Shown: positions 22,501 through 33,097, numbered from the stretch's first letter. The stretch is DNA of 64,000 nt from Siphonodentalium dalli (GCA_032622095.1 CP136061.1:238316609-238380608); one strand, 5' to 3'. Translations and numbers: made by a program. Notes: a model not told the origin generated them from the sequence alone.

Positions 22501-24614
22501 GAGATAAAAATAAAATTTCCCACCTGCTATCTCGTTTAAACAAGATAAGTTACCTCGTTTAAACGAGATAAAAATAAAATTTCCCACCTGCTATCTCGTT
22601 TAAACAAGATAGTTATCTCGTTTAAACGAGATAAAAATTAAATTTCCCATGTCCTCATCCAGCCACCGTATATAACTGTTACTATAATAAGAAAGGATTG
22701 TGATCCAAATGAATACGACTTTTTTAACACAATGACCAAGTCCCATAACTATCGCATATAAATAAGCTAAAAAATAAGCCAAAAAATAAATACATAATAT
22801 ACCCACTGGCTATTTCCGTGGCTAATTAACCTCCTATGATGCCATATGAGTCGACAATCTTAAAACGAGGAATCGGAGTCTGAGTCTATTGTGTCTACCT
22901 ATATGGCCACCAATATTATGTAATCGAGAGTGGTGATGTTAAAAGCACTGAATCAGCAGCGTGTGTAGACATTAAAGTTGTGAATCAAGTTATTCTATTT
23001 CAATTGAAGCTTTTTAAAAACAATTAAATAGATGGACTGCTGTTTAATAGACCACTAGAGCGCTTTGATTGGTTGCTAATTACGCAGCAAATTGTCATCA
23101 GTGTCACTCGGCAAGATTGTTTTGGGGATGCAATATTCCAAAAAAATATATACATGCATCATATGAAAATATACTCATTATGCGCGTTATAATTTATTAA
23201 CTGCATCCCCCGATATCCATACATGTACATACATAAATAAATTTAATTATCTTTGTTATAGCGCATGAAGATAAATTAAAACTAACCGCTCTTAATTGCC
23301 ACATGACAAAGCACAGATTTGGCAATACAATATTAAATTATATGAGCACAATGGACATTTCTAATATATATTGTCGTAATATTAAAAAAGAATACTAATA
23401 TTTTTTTATGATCACAATCCTTTAAAAAGAATATATGATTAGCTGCCTAGATGAATAATTTAAAGAAGTTCTCCTACCAATATTGTCTTTTTATTCGCAG
23501 TTCAGACAAAGCTGTTTTGTGTGCATGTGTTCAGGGATGATAGTAATTTAGAAGGTTTCTTTTTTAGTAGTTTGATAGAACATATTTAGAATATTATCTT
23601 TCATCCATGACCTGTCTCATATTACATGTGATAAAAATAACATACTGCATTGCCTCTGCCTGGTGTGGATAGATTTCCTGGAGTGTGCTGCTTTGGAGTC
23701 TGCTTAGGTGTCATCATCGGTGTTGAATTGTTGTTTTCGGATCTAGAACATTCTGAAATTGAACGTAATTATAAATATATAATGTCAAATTTAAAGTGAA
23801 TTTTTTAGCCACATTAATTAAAAAATTCAGCTTGAAGCCATTGTCGTAAATTGATAAAAACTTAAAACATAGATATGGTCATTTATTGCCTGCATAAATG
23901 CTACATCCTGCATGCTCACATTTGCACATACTTTACGTTAAGTCAACAGCATGGAGATATGCCAGATCCTTGTACATGTTAAGTTTAAACATTCATTCAT
24001 TTGAATTGGAAAATTATCTTATCTAGTCCTCAGGCAAAATAGAAAATTACCAAATTTACTGCTGGTAGGTGTGCAAGGAGTGTACACTGCCTCTGTCATG
24101 ATCGGTGTTGAATTGTTGTTTTCGGATCTAGAACATTCTGAAATGGGGGGGGGGATGAACTGATGACAAAGGCGTCTATGCACCTCAATAGTTCTTAAAC
24201 TATACTTACAAAGCGAAGTTTGTATGTTGCCCCCTATCCCAACTACAGGTACTAGCTAGTATCAAAGTTATAAGATTGTAGCTTAAAATGACTATGTGTG
24301 TTCACAGTAGAAAATAATGAAAACATTTAAATTAAATATTAATTTGATATATAAACTGAGATATATCTACAATGTACTAGTAATTGCCAAAAATATCTGG
24401 ATGTGTATTATAAACCAGACCTGAGAAGAACTATATAAGCATTAATTTTTCACAACTACATGTACATGTATAATCAATCTTTCACAAACCTCTCTGATGC
24501 AAATCCTCTATTTCTTGGTTTTTCTTTGCAAGTTCATTCTGTAATTCTGAAATTAGTTTGTCTTTTTCCAGCATTTGTTGATTTATGTAGCTCAAATTAT
24601 TAATCTCATGAATG

Positions 24615-24656
<42 letters not shown>

Positions 24657-24936
24657 AGCTGAACTTGCTGCTGTTGTTGTTGGGGAACTTGCTGTTTTTG
24701 GTGAAGTTGTTGTTGTTGTTGTTGTTGATGAAGTTGTTGCTGCTGTTGTTGTTGTTGTTGATGTTGTTGAAGGATGGGTGATTCTGTATGCATGATGTCA
24801 TTGGACTGTTTGATGAGATCTGATATCTGCACTGCAATTACTAATTGAGGTATAGTGAACGGGTCAACTGGTCCGGGTTTTCGGTAAGGCGGGTAGTAAT
24901 GGTGATTATGTGGCCATATAGCGACAGCTTGTGCCA
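19442..24936 (-). CDS. Spliced BEN-domain protein gene carried by the EnSpm-like transposon
   Basis: Four minus-strand exons have canonical GT/AG borders and matching phases: 24490-24936 (ends phase 1), 23646-23752 (phase 1 to 0), 20743-21016 (phase 0 to 1) and 19442-19595 (phase 1 to 2). The deduced protein has an N-terminal region with long Gln tracts, a charged coiled coil (LISELQNELAKKNQEIEDLH), a Thr/Pro-rich linker, and a BEN domain. The BEN domain runs from about LLNSLLDIVFSREEL through SPLDPHRMSAIH to SWDILEESEFNSKVCSKC and spans exons 3 and 4. BEN domains are sequence-specific DNA-binding modules, several of which read short palindromes. No stop or frameshift interrupts these exons, in contrast to the transposase next door. 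The start exon is not found: exon 1 begins in phase 1 after TTGAACATTTAG. Function is inferred: binding of the transposon's subterminal repeats, or a host-co-opted regulator. Confidence 0.8.
20192..20566. mobile_element. MITE with ~68-bp terminal inverted repeats, in intron 3
   Basis: The left arm ATTCTCAACGACTTGGCCAT (20192 on) is mirrored by the right arm ending ATGGCCGAGTCGTTGAGAAT (20566). The arms pair imperfectly over ~68 bp, through CCTCTTCCATAAATAG. The interior is non-coding. It lies between exons 3 and 4 of the BEN-domain gene. Confidence 0.8.
20743..21016 (-). CDS. BEN-domain gene, exon 3 (main BEN domain)
   Basis: The acceptor is TTTTTTATTTGCAG and the donor is CATG followed by GTAAGC; 274 nt, phase 0 in, phase 1 out. 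It encodes SAGVMVPLIVHPNDPDLYSN, then RAKQRAIQTGSKRSPAVVLL and NSLLDIVFSREELKAG. It ends in a basic Lys/Arg-rich stretch and SPLDPHRMSAIH. The pattern LLxxxFS-x-EEL followed by LDPxRMxAI is the hallmark of BEN domains. Confidence 0.85.
21051..22669. mobile_element. 1.6-kb foldback element with palindromic and 68-bp repeats, in intron 2
   Basis: The termini ACGGTGGCTGGATGAGGACA (21051 on) and their inverse (to 22669) bracket inverted arms. Each arm has several copies of the 20-bp palindrome TATCTCGTTTAAACGAGATA alternating with AAAATTTCCCACCTGC. Inside is a GC-rich 68-bp tandem unit (two to three copies at 21270-21430, inverted at 22140-22440) containing GCGCCGCAGGCGCTCGTATA. A separate hairpin element occupies the middle. 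Frames such as 20976-21362 and 22256-22474 are translations of the repeat. Confidence 0.85.
21605..21930. mobile_element. Hairpin MITE nested in the foldback element
   Basis: The left arm AGATCGTAGATAAGAATGTA (to about 21697, ending AAAACTTTCATGGCG) is mirrored imperfectly by 21836-21930 (starting CGCCATGAAAGTTTTTAAC, ending TTGTCTACGATCG). Both arms contain AGTATTGATG/CATTAATACT and GTAAGTTCAG/CTGAACTTAC. Confidence 0.75.
22670..23645. other. Intronic non-coding DNA
   Basis: AT-rich sequence between the foldback element and exon 2 of the BEN-domain gene. No repeats or exons are recognised. Confidence 0.45.
23646..23752 (-). CDS. BEN-domain gene, exon 2
   Basis: The acceptor AATTTCAG precedes AATGTTCTAGATCC, and the donor is GCA followed by GTATGT. 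107 nt, phase 1 in, phase 0 out, joining exon 3 in frame. It encodes a Thr/Pro/Gln-rich linker: CSRSENNNSTPMMTPKQTP, then KQHTPGNLSTPGRGNA. Confidence 0.75.
24060..24137 (-). CDS. BEN-domain gene, duplicated 78-nt cassette exon
   Basis: The first ~37 nt after the acceptor are identical to exon 2 (23752 backwards) and encode CSRSENNNSTP, then diverge to IMTEAVYTPCTPTSS. The donor is AGCA followed by GTAAAT. The exon is 78 nt (26 codons) and phase 1 on both sides, so it can be included between exons 1 and 2 or skipped without changing the frame. It looks like a local exon duplication; use is not proven. Confidence 0.55.
24490..24936 (-). CDS. BEN-domain gene, exon 1 seen here (polyQ and coiled coil)
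   Basis: The acceptor TTGAACATTTAG precedes TGGCACAAGC; the donor is AGAGAG followed by GTTTGT. 447 nt, phase 1 out. It encodes AQAVAIWPHNHHYYPPYRKP, a segment with VIAVQISDLIKQSND, three long Gln tracts (CAA/CAG repeats at ~24613-24770), and a coiled coil rich in Leu/Glu/Lys at the end. The upstream exon carrying the start codon is not identified. Confidence 0.7.
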
Positions 24937-25440
24937 CTAAATGTTCAAACTATACAAAATTTCCTTCAAAATTGGTCGATTTCTTATTTGCCATCCCCCA
25001 GGATATCTGTAGGTGGTCAACCGACGATCAACTGGGCCTAATTATCACGAAGGCGGTAGGAATCATCATTATAATAGCGTATTGTGATGATATGATATGT
25101 TTTCTTTTCTTTAAAATACCATCGGATGACAAATAGCGCATATCGGTAGAATCGCTATTTGCCATCCGATGGCGAATAGACACTTCCATAGTGAACAGTT
25201 GGAAAATTCAAACTCTAGAAAGGAAATTTATGGAATTATGATAAGGCCAAAGAAAAATATATTTGAGGTTCCGGTTTCCCTACCGACCCTATTTAAAAGC
25301 CCCTATCATAAATTGTTTTTCATTATTTTCAAGAAAATCTATTAAATTATTTTCTCCAAAAATTTCATAAAACACAAAAAAAGACATTTAAGCATCTCAG
25401 AATAGGTTGATTTCTAAGAAAAAGTATTGTATAATGTTAA
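24937..25440. other. Spacer between the BEN gene and the transposase
   Basis: Divergent 5' regions of the two element genes probably meet here, so promoters are expected, but no box can be named with confidence. It contains a hairpin at 25119-25172: CCATCGGATGACAAATAGCG against CGCTATTTGCCATCCGATGG, one mismatch, 14-nt loop. Confidence 0.5.
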
Positions 25441-27196
25441 AACGGAGCTCACTATAAGGAACTATTTGCTAAAGGTGTGTTATCATATCCAAATAATGTG
25501 TCGTTTTCTATGAATACGGATGGTGTTCCTCTGTTCAAGAGCTCTGGTGTCTCCATGTGGCCTGTCTATCTTCTTGTGAATGAGCTTCCAATTAAGGATA
25601 GAAAATCAATAGAAAACATACTGTTTTTTGGGATTTGGATATCCGCTAGTAAGCCAATGATGTGGAGCTTTTTAAAGCCTCTCCATGATGAACTGAAACT
25701 TTTGGGGAATGGTGTCAATTTCGTAGACAGTAGAGGATATACATTCACATATATGGCTTGTCTGATGTCGTCAATTAGTGACTTACCATGCAGCCAAATG
25801 CTTGCTGACAAATAGTATGCAGTTTAATGGAGCTCATAGCAGCTGGTATTGTCTTCAAAGAGGAGAAACATTCACTACTATTTAAGAAAGGCAGACACAC
25901 CCATGTATTCCCATTCTCAGAGAAGGATCCAGCAGGCCCCCAAAGAACCCATGAGAATCTGCTGTGTGATATATCTTCTGCAGTTGGAAAACTTAAGGTC
26001 AATAATTACAAACAGGTGCAAGTTGTTCGTGGCATCAAAGGACCCAATTGCTTTACTTTTTTGCCGCATTTCAATATTATACATGGATTTGTAATAGATT
26101 ACATGCACGGTGTGTGCTTGGAGTAATGAAGACACTGCTAAATCTATGGTTCCATAAAGATCATAAACAGGAAATCTTCTCCTCCCACAAGTTCCTAAAA
26201 CAAGTAGACTCTGATCTGAAGTGTATAAGGCCAAATTTGGAGATCACCAGAATACCAAGAGCATTGAGCGAGATAGTTCATTGGAAGGCCTCAGAATTCA
26301 GGAACTTTCTTTTATACTGGGGTGTTCCAGTATTGTGTGGTGTTCTGTCTCCTGCACTCTATTTACACTTCTGTCTGCTTGTTAAAGCCATCCATATTTT
26401 GTTATCAGATCACATTACTGAAGGTGAGATGGATATAGCAAGTGCTTGTCTCATTGAATTTGTGTCAAATTTCCCTGAAAATTATTCCATGAGATACATG
26501 ACAATGAATGTTCACCAGCTTTTGCATTTAACTGAAAACGTTCGTGCCATCACGTTCATCAAAAAGAACATACACGGAACTCAGGCAGTTGACAAACAAA
26601 TTATCAAGACCATCAGTATATATAATTCAAGCCATTCCAGTTCTTAAAGAAAAATACTTGGTCCCCAATTCTGAGGAGGAAACATTCTACACAACACTCA
26701 CTGACTTTTCTCATCATAACTGGACAACAATGAATGACATATTCTCTATAATTGGAAAAACAGCAATACAGTTCTGACTGATGTGGAATGTAAAGCTGTT
26801 TCTTCACAATATTCACCTGTTGACCCTGTGACACGTTTCCAAAGGATTTTCTTGAAATCTGGACATTGTCTATTATTTTCTACTTCATATACACGGATGT
26901 TCCGTCGGGACCAGAGTATTATTAAATGTTGTAAAAATGGTGAAATTATATTTGGAAGTATAACTTCCTTCATAATATTTGAAGATGTTAATGGATGTAC
27001 AATAGCTGGTGCTTTTATTAAACCTTTAGAATGTAACTACAACCCTGATAATAAGATTCACAAGGTTGTTCCAAAGACTAGTCAGACAATTTGTGTGATA
27101 TTTGAAGACATTATTTCACTGTGTATGCTTATACATTGTCAAAGTGCAGATAGATACTATGTATCGGAGCACCCGAACCAAAAGGATTCAGATTAA
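25441..27196 (+). pseudogene. EnSpm/CACTA-like (TNP2-type) transposase, decayed
   Basis: Consecutive frames read like an animal TNP2/EnSpm transposase. The order is NNVSFSMNTDGVPLFKSS, WPVYLLVNELPIKDRKS, FGIWISASKPMMWSFLKP, SDLPCSQM, MQFNGAHSSWYCL, VVRGIKGPNCF, FNIIHGFVIDYMHGVCL, then GVMKTLLNLWFHKDH, ISEIVHWKASEFR-like, YMTMNVHQLLHLTENVRA, and a C-terminal domain with YTRMFRRDQSIIKCC and FGSITSFIIFED. The frame breaks near 25803, 25870, 26126 (one base missing between CL and GVMK) and 26540-26780, so it cannot make an intact enzyme. The N-terminal part before 25441 is not recognised; a TAA sits in frame at 25438. Identification rests on family resemblance in several motifs rather than on a search. 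Confidence 0.8.
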
Positions 27197-27199
27197 TAC

Positions 27200-27641
27200 T
27201 TAGGCCAAACTAAAAAAGACCCTTGTTTCTGGTGACCCGCCCGCCCCTATTCCAGCGCCCCCGACCTTTTTCATTTTATTGATTTTGCAAAATTAGTACG
27301 CATCCGATTTTATTTTTCTGTTTAAACCGATTCATTTCCGTGTAAAACGGACACATAACTTCTACTGTTAAACTGGAAATTGTACCACACTTCAATTAGG
27401 CCAGAGCTGAATAAAACTTATTTTTTCATGTTTATTTCAATAAATCAATAAATTACACTATATTCTAATATTATGAACACAGTTTTATTATTTGATAGTA
27501 CATTAAAAACAAGGAGAATCAGTCTGGGGGGTATTCATATTTATTTGAGCAAAGTTGAAAATAAAATGAAAAGCCACCCCCCCACCCCTATTTTTTTCTT
27601 GCATGTCACCAGAAACACAGGTATATTTTTGTTTGGACTTA
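27200..27641. mobile_element. MITE with TTAGGCCAAAC-type termini
   Basis: Left end TTAGGCCAAACTAAAAAAG; the inverse of the right end reads TAAGTCCAAACAAAAATA. The arms share GTTTCTGGTGAC about 30 bp in. The termini are related to the larger element at 39593-43748. The interior has poly-C/poly-G stretches and no coding. Confidence 0.65.
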
Positions 27642-27658
27642 CATGTACATGTACCAGG

Positions 27659-30098
27659 TTGAGGTTGTTTGGTTCATGTCAATGTATTTCTGTACTGATG
27701 GTGACACTGGGCTCTTGTTCATGCAAACCCATGCCGATGGTGAGCCGGGCATTTGGTTTTCATGGGCCTGACCCCGCAAGGTGTGGGCTGGGTACAGAAT
27801 TATATTGACATGGTCTGTGCAACCACAATCGACTGTAACACTGAATTTTTACTTTCTGAATTTTCCTATAAAACATGGCCGACATTGGCCATGTTGAATT
27901 TTGCCTGGGACACCAGATTTTGCTGTGCTTCACTATTGAGGAAGTTATAACAAATTGGAGATAATTGAGGTTGTTTGGTTCATGTCAATGTATTTCTGTA
28001 CTGATGGTGACACTGGGCTCTTGTTCATGCAAACCCATGCCGATGGTGAGCCGGGCATTGGGTTCGCATGGGCCTAACCCCGCAAGGTGTGGGCTGGGTA
28101 CAGAATTATATTGACATGGTCTGTGCAACCACAATCGACTGTAACACTGAATTTTTACTTTCTGAATTTTCCTATAAAACGTGGCCGACATTGGCCATGT
28201 TGAATTTTGCCTGGGACACCAGATTTTGCTGTGCTTCACTATCGAGGAAGTTATAACAAATTGGAGATAATTGAGGTTGTTTGGTTCATGTCAATGTATT
28301 TCTGTACTGATGGTGACACTGGGCTCTTGTTCATGCAAACCCATGCCGATGGTGAGCCGGGCATTGGGTTCGCATGGGCCTGACCCCACAAGGTGTGGGC
28401 TGGGTACAGAATTATATTGACATGGTCTGTGCAACAACAATCGACTGTAACACTGAATTTTTACTTTCTGAATTTTCCTATAAAACGTGGCCGACATTGG
28501 TCATGTTGAATTTTGCCTGAGACACCAGATTTTGCTGTGCTTCACTATCGAGGAAGTTATAACAAATTGGAGATAATTGAGGTTGTTTGGTTCATGTCAA
28601 TTAATGTATTTCTGTACTGATGGTGACACTGGGCTCTTGTTCATGCAAACCCATGCTGATGGTGAGCCGGACATTGGGTTCGCATGGGCCTGACCCCACA
28701 AGGTGTGGGCTGGGTACAGAATTATATTGACATGGTCTGTGCAACCACAATCGACAGTAACATTGAATTTTTACTTTCTGAATTTTCCTATAAAACATGG
28801 CCGACATTGGCCATGTTGAATTTTGCCTGGGACACCAGATTTTGCTGTGCTTCACTATCGAGGAAGTTATAACAAATTGGAGATAATTGAGGTTGTTTGG
28901 TTCATGTCAATGTATTTCTGTACTGATGGTGACACTGGGCTCTTGTTCATGCAAACCCATGCCGATGGTGAGCCGGGCATTGGGTTCGCATGGGCCTAAC
29001 CCCGCAAGGTGTGGGCTGGGTACAGAATTATATTGACATGGTCTGTGCAACCACAATCGACTGTAACACTGAATATTTACTTTCTGAATTTTCCTATAAA
29101 ACATGGCCGACATTGGCCATGTTGAATTTTGCCTGGGACACCAGATTTTACTGTGCTTCACTATCAAGGAAGTTATAACAAATTGGAGATAATTGAGGTT
29201 GTTTGGTTCATGTCAATGTATTTCTGTACTGATGGTGACACTGGGCTCTTGTTCATGCAAACCCATGCCGATGGTGAGCCGGGCATTAGGTTTGCATGGG
29301 CCTGACCCCGCAATGTGTGGGCTGGGTACAGAATTATATTGACATGGTCTGTGCAACCACAATCGACTGTAACACTGAATTTTTACTTTATGAATTTTCC
29401 TATAAAACATGGCCGACATTGGCCATGTTGAATTTTGCCTGGGACACCAAATTTTGCTGTGCTTCACTATCGAGGAAGTTATAACAAATTGGAGATAATT
29501 GAGGTTGTTTGGTTCATGTCAATGTATTTCTGTACTGATGGTGACACTGGGCTCTTGTTCATGCAAACCCATGCCGATGGTGAGCCGGGCATTGGGTTCG
29601 CATGGGCGTAACCCCGCAAGGTGTGGGCTGGGTACAGAATTATATTGACATGGTCTGTGCAACCACAATCGACTGTAACACTGAATATTTACTTTCTGAA
29701 TTTTCCTATAAAACATGGCCGACATTGGCCATGTTGAATTTTGCCTGGGACACCAGATTTTACTGTGCTTCACTATCAAGGAAGTTATAACAAATTGGAG
29801 ATAATTGAGGTTGTTTGGTTCATGTCAATGTATTTCTGTACTGATGGTGACACTGGGCTCTTGTTCATGCAAACCCATGCCGATGGTGAGCCGGGCATTA
29901 GGTTTGCATGGGCCTGACCCCGCAATGTGTGGGCTGGGTACAGAATTATATTGACATGGTCTGTGCAACCACAATCGACTGTAACACTGAATTTTTACTT
30001 TATGAATTTTCCTATACAACGTGGCCGACATTGGCCATGTTGAATTTTGCCTGGGACACCAGATTTTGCTGTGCTTCACTATCGAGGAAGTTACAGGC
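27659..30098 (+). repeat. 306-bp satellite, eight units, with 612-bp dimer structure
   Basis: Eight head-to-tail units start GAGGTTGTTTGGTTCATGTC at about 27659, 27967, 28273, 28579, 28889, 29195, 29501 and 29807. The fourth has a 4-bp insertion. Units near 28889 and 29501 are almost identical, as are 29195 and 29807, so the last four units are two copies of a 612-bp dimer. Each unit contains AACATGGCCGACATTGGCCA. As 306 is divisible by three, both strands show repeated ~62 and ~84 residue frames; these are not genes. Confidence 0.92.
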
Positions 30099-30480
30099 GT
30101 TATAACTTATTATAAATTAAATCCTAATCTGGATTTGTCCATACTTATATCAATATTATCATATGACACAATTGTACAAAATATTAGACATAGAGGATCT
30201 CCAATGAGTCCTCTGTTTATATACATGTATATACAAAAAAGTTTTGTTAATTTCACTATAAACTGAGACAGGTTGAAAATTATATTTATCGCATGGACGA
30301 GACCAATAGTGATGCCACCAATTACAATACCATAATTGTTGCATGTTGGGAGCAATTTTTAGCTCAAATTTGAATTGCCATGATAAAATGCTAAGCACGT
30401 TTATCACAACTCTATTTATTTCACAAATTTCAAAGCTACCGGTATTCGTTTTTTATTCATGATAAATGACTAATTCATAC

Positions 30481-30590
30481 CCGGGAGAGCTTTCCGATGA
30501 ATGGCAACAAGCCATATTTCCGACTAAATCCTGAAAAGTTATCCATAATTCTGCTGTGGTTAAGGAGTCGATTACTTAGGGCATTACTGT
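30481..30590 (+). mobile_element. Truncated copy of the Tc1/mariner-type MITE
   Basis: It matches 15105-15214 (GGGAGAGCTTTCCGATGA, GCCATATTTCCGACT, ATTCTGCTGTGGTTAAGG, ending GGGCATTACTG before TA). The left terminus is missing. Confidence 0.75.
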
Positions 30591-30599
30591 ATGTGTGGT

Positions 30600-31799
30600 G
30601 CCAACACATCGTACATGTAATTCATATATATTAAACATTATAGTATTGTTTACAAAACACAGGTTACTAACATGACAATAACATATGATATTTATGTATG
30701 GTATAAGAACAAAGTTTGTCTATAATATAATATTCTTTCTGTTTATGGTGGTTTTAATGGCTATCACTATTTTAACAGCAATACCCGGCCACCACCAACA
30801 CTTACCATATCATTAAGTAATTTAAGTACATGTAGATGGTGAGTAGGGTATAACATTTTGTCTTTGTATGTTTTGCAGAGTTATCTATCCTGAAAATCTT
30901 AACCTATGAGAAAACCATCTGTGCCACCACATGCATTTTATTTAATAGTTCCCATTGTTTCTTTCATTGATACACACCTATGGAAGATTTGTATATTTCT
31001 CTCTTTTCTGCATATATTCTTAAACAATAGATATATCGACAATGAGATAACAGTAGGACTGCAGGAGTAAACATATTTGCAATTACATTTCAAGGATGTA
31101 TAATTCTTCAAACTTAAAAGACAACACTTTCCGCACCAGTTATCAGGTGACTGCAAACAAACCATATTTTTATGGTAACCTTTTTCAGAATTTTTAAGAC
31201 AATTTAATATGATACAACCATGCAATCATTACTTGAGTACCAGTATATATTGATTATTGTTTTTACCTTTATGTGTTATGCTCTCATGTGCCTAATAATC
31301 GTGATGGCCTAATAGTGATGGGTGGTGATTAAGGCTGAAATTATTAATAGTGATAACAATTTCACTCTATACCAAATTTTGCTTCAATGCCAAATAATAG
31401 TAATTGTTCTGGGTTATTTGGAATTTTCTCCAAAATTAATAATTGAGCCGATTCTGCTGACACTAATATTAGGCACATGAGACTACATGTAGTGACGATG
31501 CATTAAATACATATATGTCAATTTCTATATACATGCACCTAAGCTTATACCGGTAGTTACACTGAAAATCCACCATGGGAATATTCCATAATTATTCCCA
31601 TTGTTAGTATCCTAGCTTGTGGTATAGAGTATAGGAATCCGCTCATTCTAATAGGTAGATTATCCAAAATGGTTGATAAACATTGGAGATATAGATTTGT
31701 TTTCACTTTTTCCATAAAATTTTGATGATTTTTACATAGTCTATTTCTAGGGGATTAATTAATACAGTCAATGTTAGCTGCAAATGAATAAGTTTGCAA
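30600..31799. other. Non-coding spacer in the EnSpm-like element, with a candidate MITE
   Basis: A 14-bp perfect inverted repeat, CTCATGTGCCTAAT (31283-31296) and ATTAGGCACATGAG (31468-31481), may bound a ~200-bp MITE. The cysteine-rich minus-strand frame at 30938-31225 has no recognisable domain and is probably chance. Confidence 0.45.
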
Positions 31800-32130
31800 A
31801 GAAACGTTTTAAGCGTTTTCAAATGTCTCAAAAAACACTAAGAGCCATTGCCATGTGAGTTAAGCGTTTCAGGACATGAGCTGTGGATTTGAGAAATTTA
31901 TAACTCTTAGCGTTTATACATTTCAAACGCTAAGGAATAATAAAAAAGCTTAAAATCGTCTAAGCTTAGCGTTCAAACGCTAACCAAAATGGCATCTAAG
32001 CGTTTTTCTTAGCGATTATGTATAAAAACGTTAAGAATTGCTTAATCTTACCGTTCAAACGCTAAGCAATTCCAATAAACGCTAAGAAATCGTTTATAAA
32101 ATGCTTATTAAGCGTTTTTGTTCTGTAAGG
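31800..32130. promoter_or_regulatory. Right subterminal repeat array of the EnSpm-like element
   Basis: About ten whole or half copies of the same motif as the left end, such as TTAGCGTTCAAACGCTAA (31966-31983), CTTACCGTTCAAACGCTAAG (32047-32066), and half-sites TTAAGCGTTT and AAACGCTAAG. The order and spacing differ from the left end, so this is a site array and not a simple long TIR. Confidence 0.8.
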
Positions 32131-32627
32131 GCTTCGATTGAAATGCAAAACCAAATCAAACATTATTTTTCAAATTTCTTTGGTCAGGTAAACCAGACAA
32201 AATTAAGAGAAATATTATTATTAATGAATTAGAAGCAGGTGGCCTTAAATTTCCTCATTTGGAATCTTTTAATAAAGCATTGAAAATGACATGGATAAAA
32301 CAAATGTTGAACCCAAAATGGTGAAACTAGTTGGAAATTGATACTTATTGATGAGTTAGAACAACTTGGGGGTGAAAAAATTTGGAAATTAAACAAAGAA
32401 GGGCTGAACTTAATTGGTAAAAAAATTGAATACTTTCTGGAAAGATGTACTTAAATCATGGTCCTGCTTGCAAACTACATCTATCACCACAACCCCAGAA
32501 GATATCCAAAGTGAACCGTTCTTTTACAACAAGAATATCAGAATAAACCGAAAAATGGTCTTTTATAAGACTTGGGTAGAAAAGGGCATTTACTTTTTAA
32601 ATGATTTAATCAATGATGAAACCTCTG
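32131..32627 (+). pseudogene. Tx1-like LINE ORF2, piece 2 of 5
   Basis: It continues the thumb/connection region after the EnSpm insertion: SIEMQNQIKHYFSNFF, then SGKPDKIKRNIIINELEAGG, LKFPHLESFNKALKMTWIKQ. Near 32325 TGA and TAG stops interrupt it. A later frame gives NTFWKDVLKSWSCLQ and VEKGIYFLNDLINDETSG, ending at the hAT-type insertion. Confidence 0.85.
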
Positions 32628-33097
32628 GGGACATTGACAATCTGCGGGATGGGATGGGATATGGGACAAAACGACAATCTGCGGGACAGAATTTCAAATT
32701 GCGTGGGACGGTCGATATCTCGAGGAATACAGGGCGTAGGGGGCTCATTTTGGTGTCTAACGAAAGGCACACGTTCGCCCTATCCAAACATATTAACCCC
32801 GCCACTAACCAAACACCAGAAGTTGCATTATTTGATCGACAACTGACCTAACATGGGGTGGAATTTGGGATAGCATGACAATCTGCGGGACAGGATTTTC
32901 AAATTGCGTGGGACGGCCGATAGCTCGAGGAATACAGCGCATAGAGGGCTACTTTTGGTGTCTAACGAAAGGACCACATTCGCCCTATCCACACATATTA
33001 ACCCCGCCACTGACCGGACACCGGAAGTTACATTATCCGGTCGACAACTGACCTAACATAAAATGCCACAAACACCAAAAACTGCGTTCGACATTAA

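Larger units (their letters stand above)
18242..32130. mobile_element. ~13.9-kb EnSpm/CACTA-like transposon with BEN-domain gene
   Basis: The boundaries are inferred from the interrupted LINE. Joining ...GAGAAGC (18235-18241) to TTCGATTG... (32133 on) restores the LINE thumb frame, with GC as the minimal duplication. Both ends carry dense near-palindromic repeats of consensus TTAGCGTTTAAACGCTAA. Inside are a decayed TNP2-like transposase (+ strand, 25441-27196), a spliced BEN-domain gene (- strand, about 18705-24936), and later passengers: a foldback in an intron, several MITEs and a 306-bp satellite. The transposase type supports EnSpm/CACTA, although a clean CACTR terminus is not seen, so the extreme ends may be eroded or the family has atypical termini. 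Confidence 0.75.

Noticed and set aside
27753-30105. Repeated ~62- and ~84-residue ORFs on both strands
   Set aside because: Same frame in each 306-bp satellite unit; a period divisible by three explains the repetition.
30938-31225. Cysteine-rich 95-codon minus-strand ORF
   Set aside because: No signal peptide, no regular cysteine framework and no splice context; most likely fortuitous.
32414-32851. 145-codon ORF
   Set aside because: A chance fusion of the LINE fragment with the terminus of the inserted hAT-type element at 32628.
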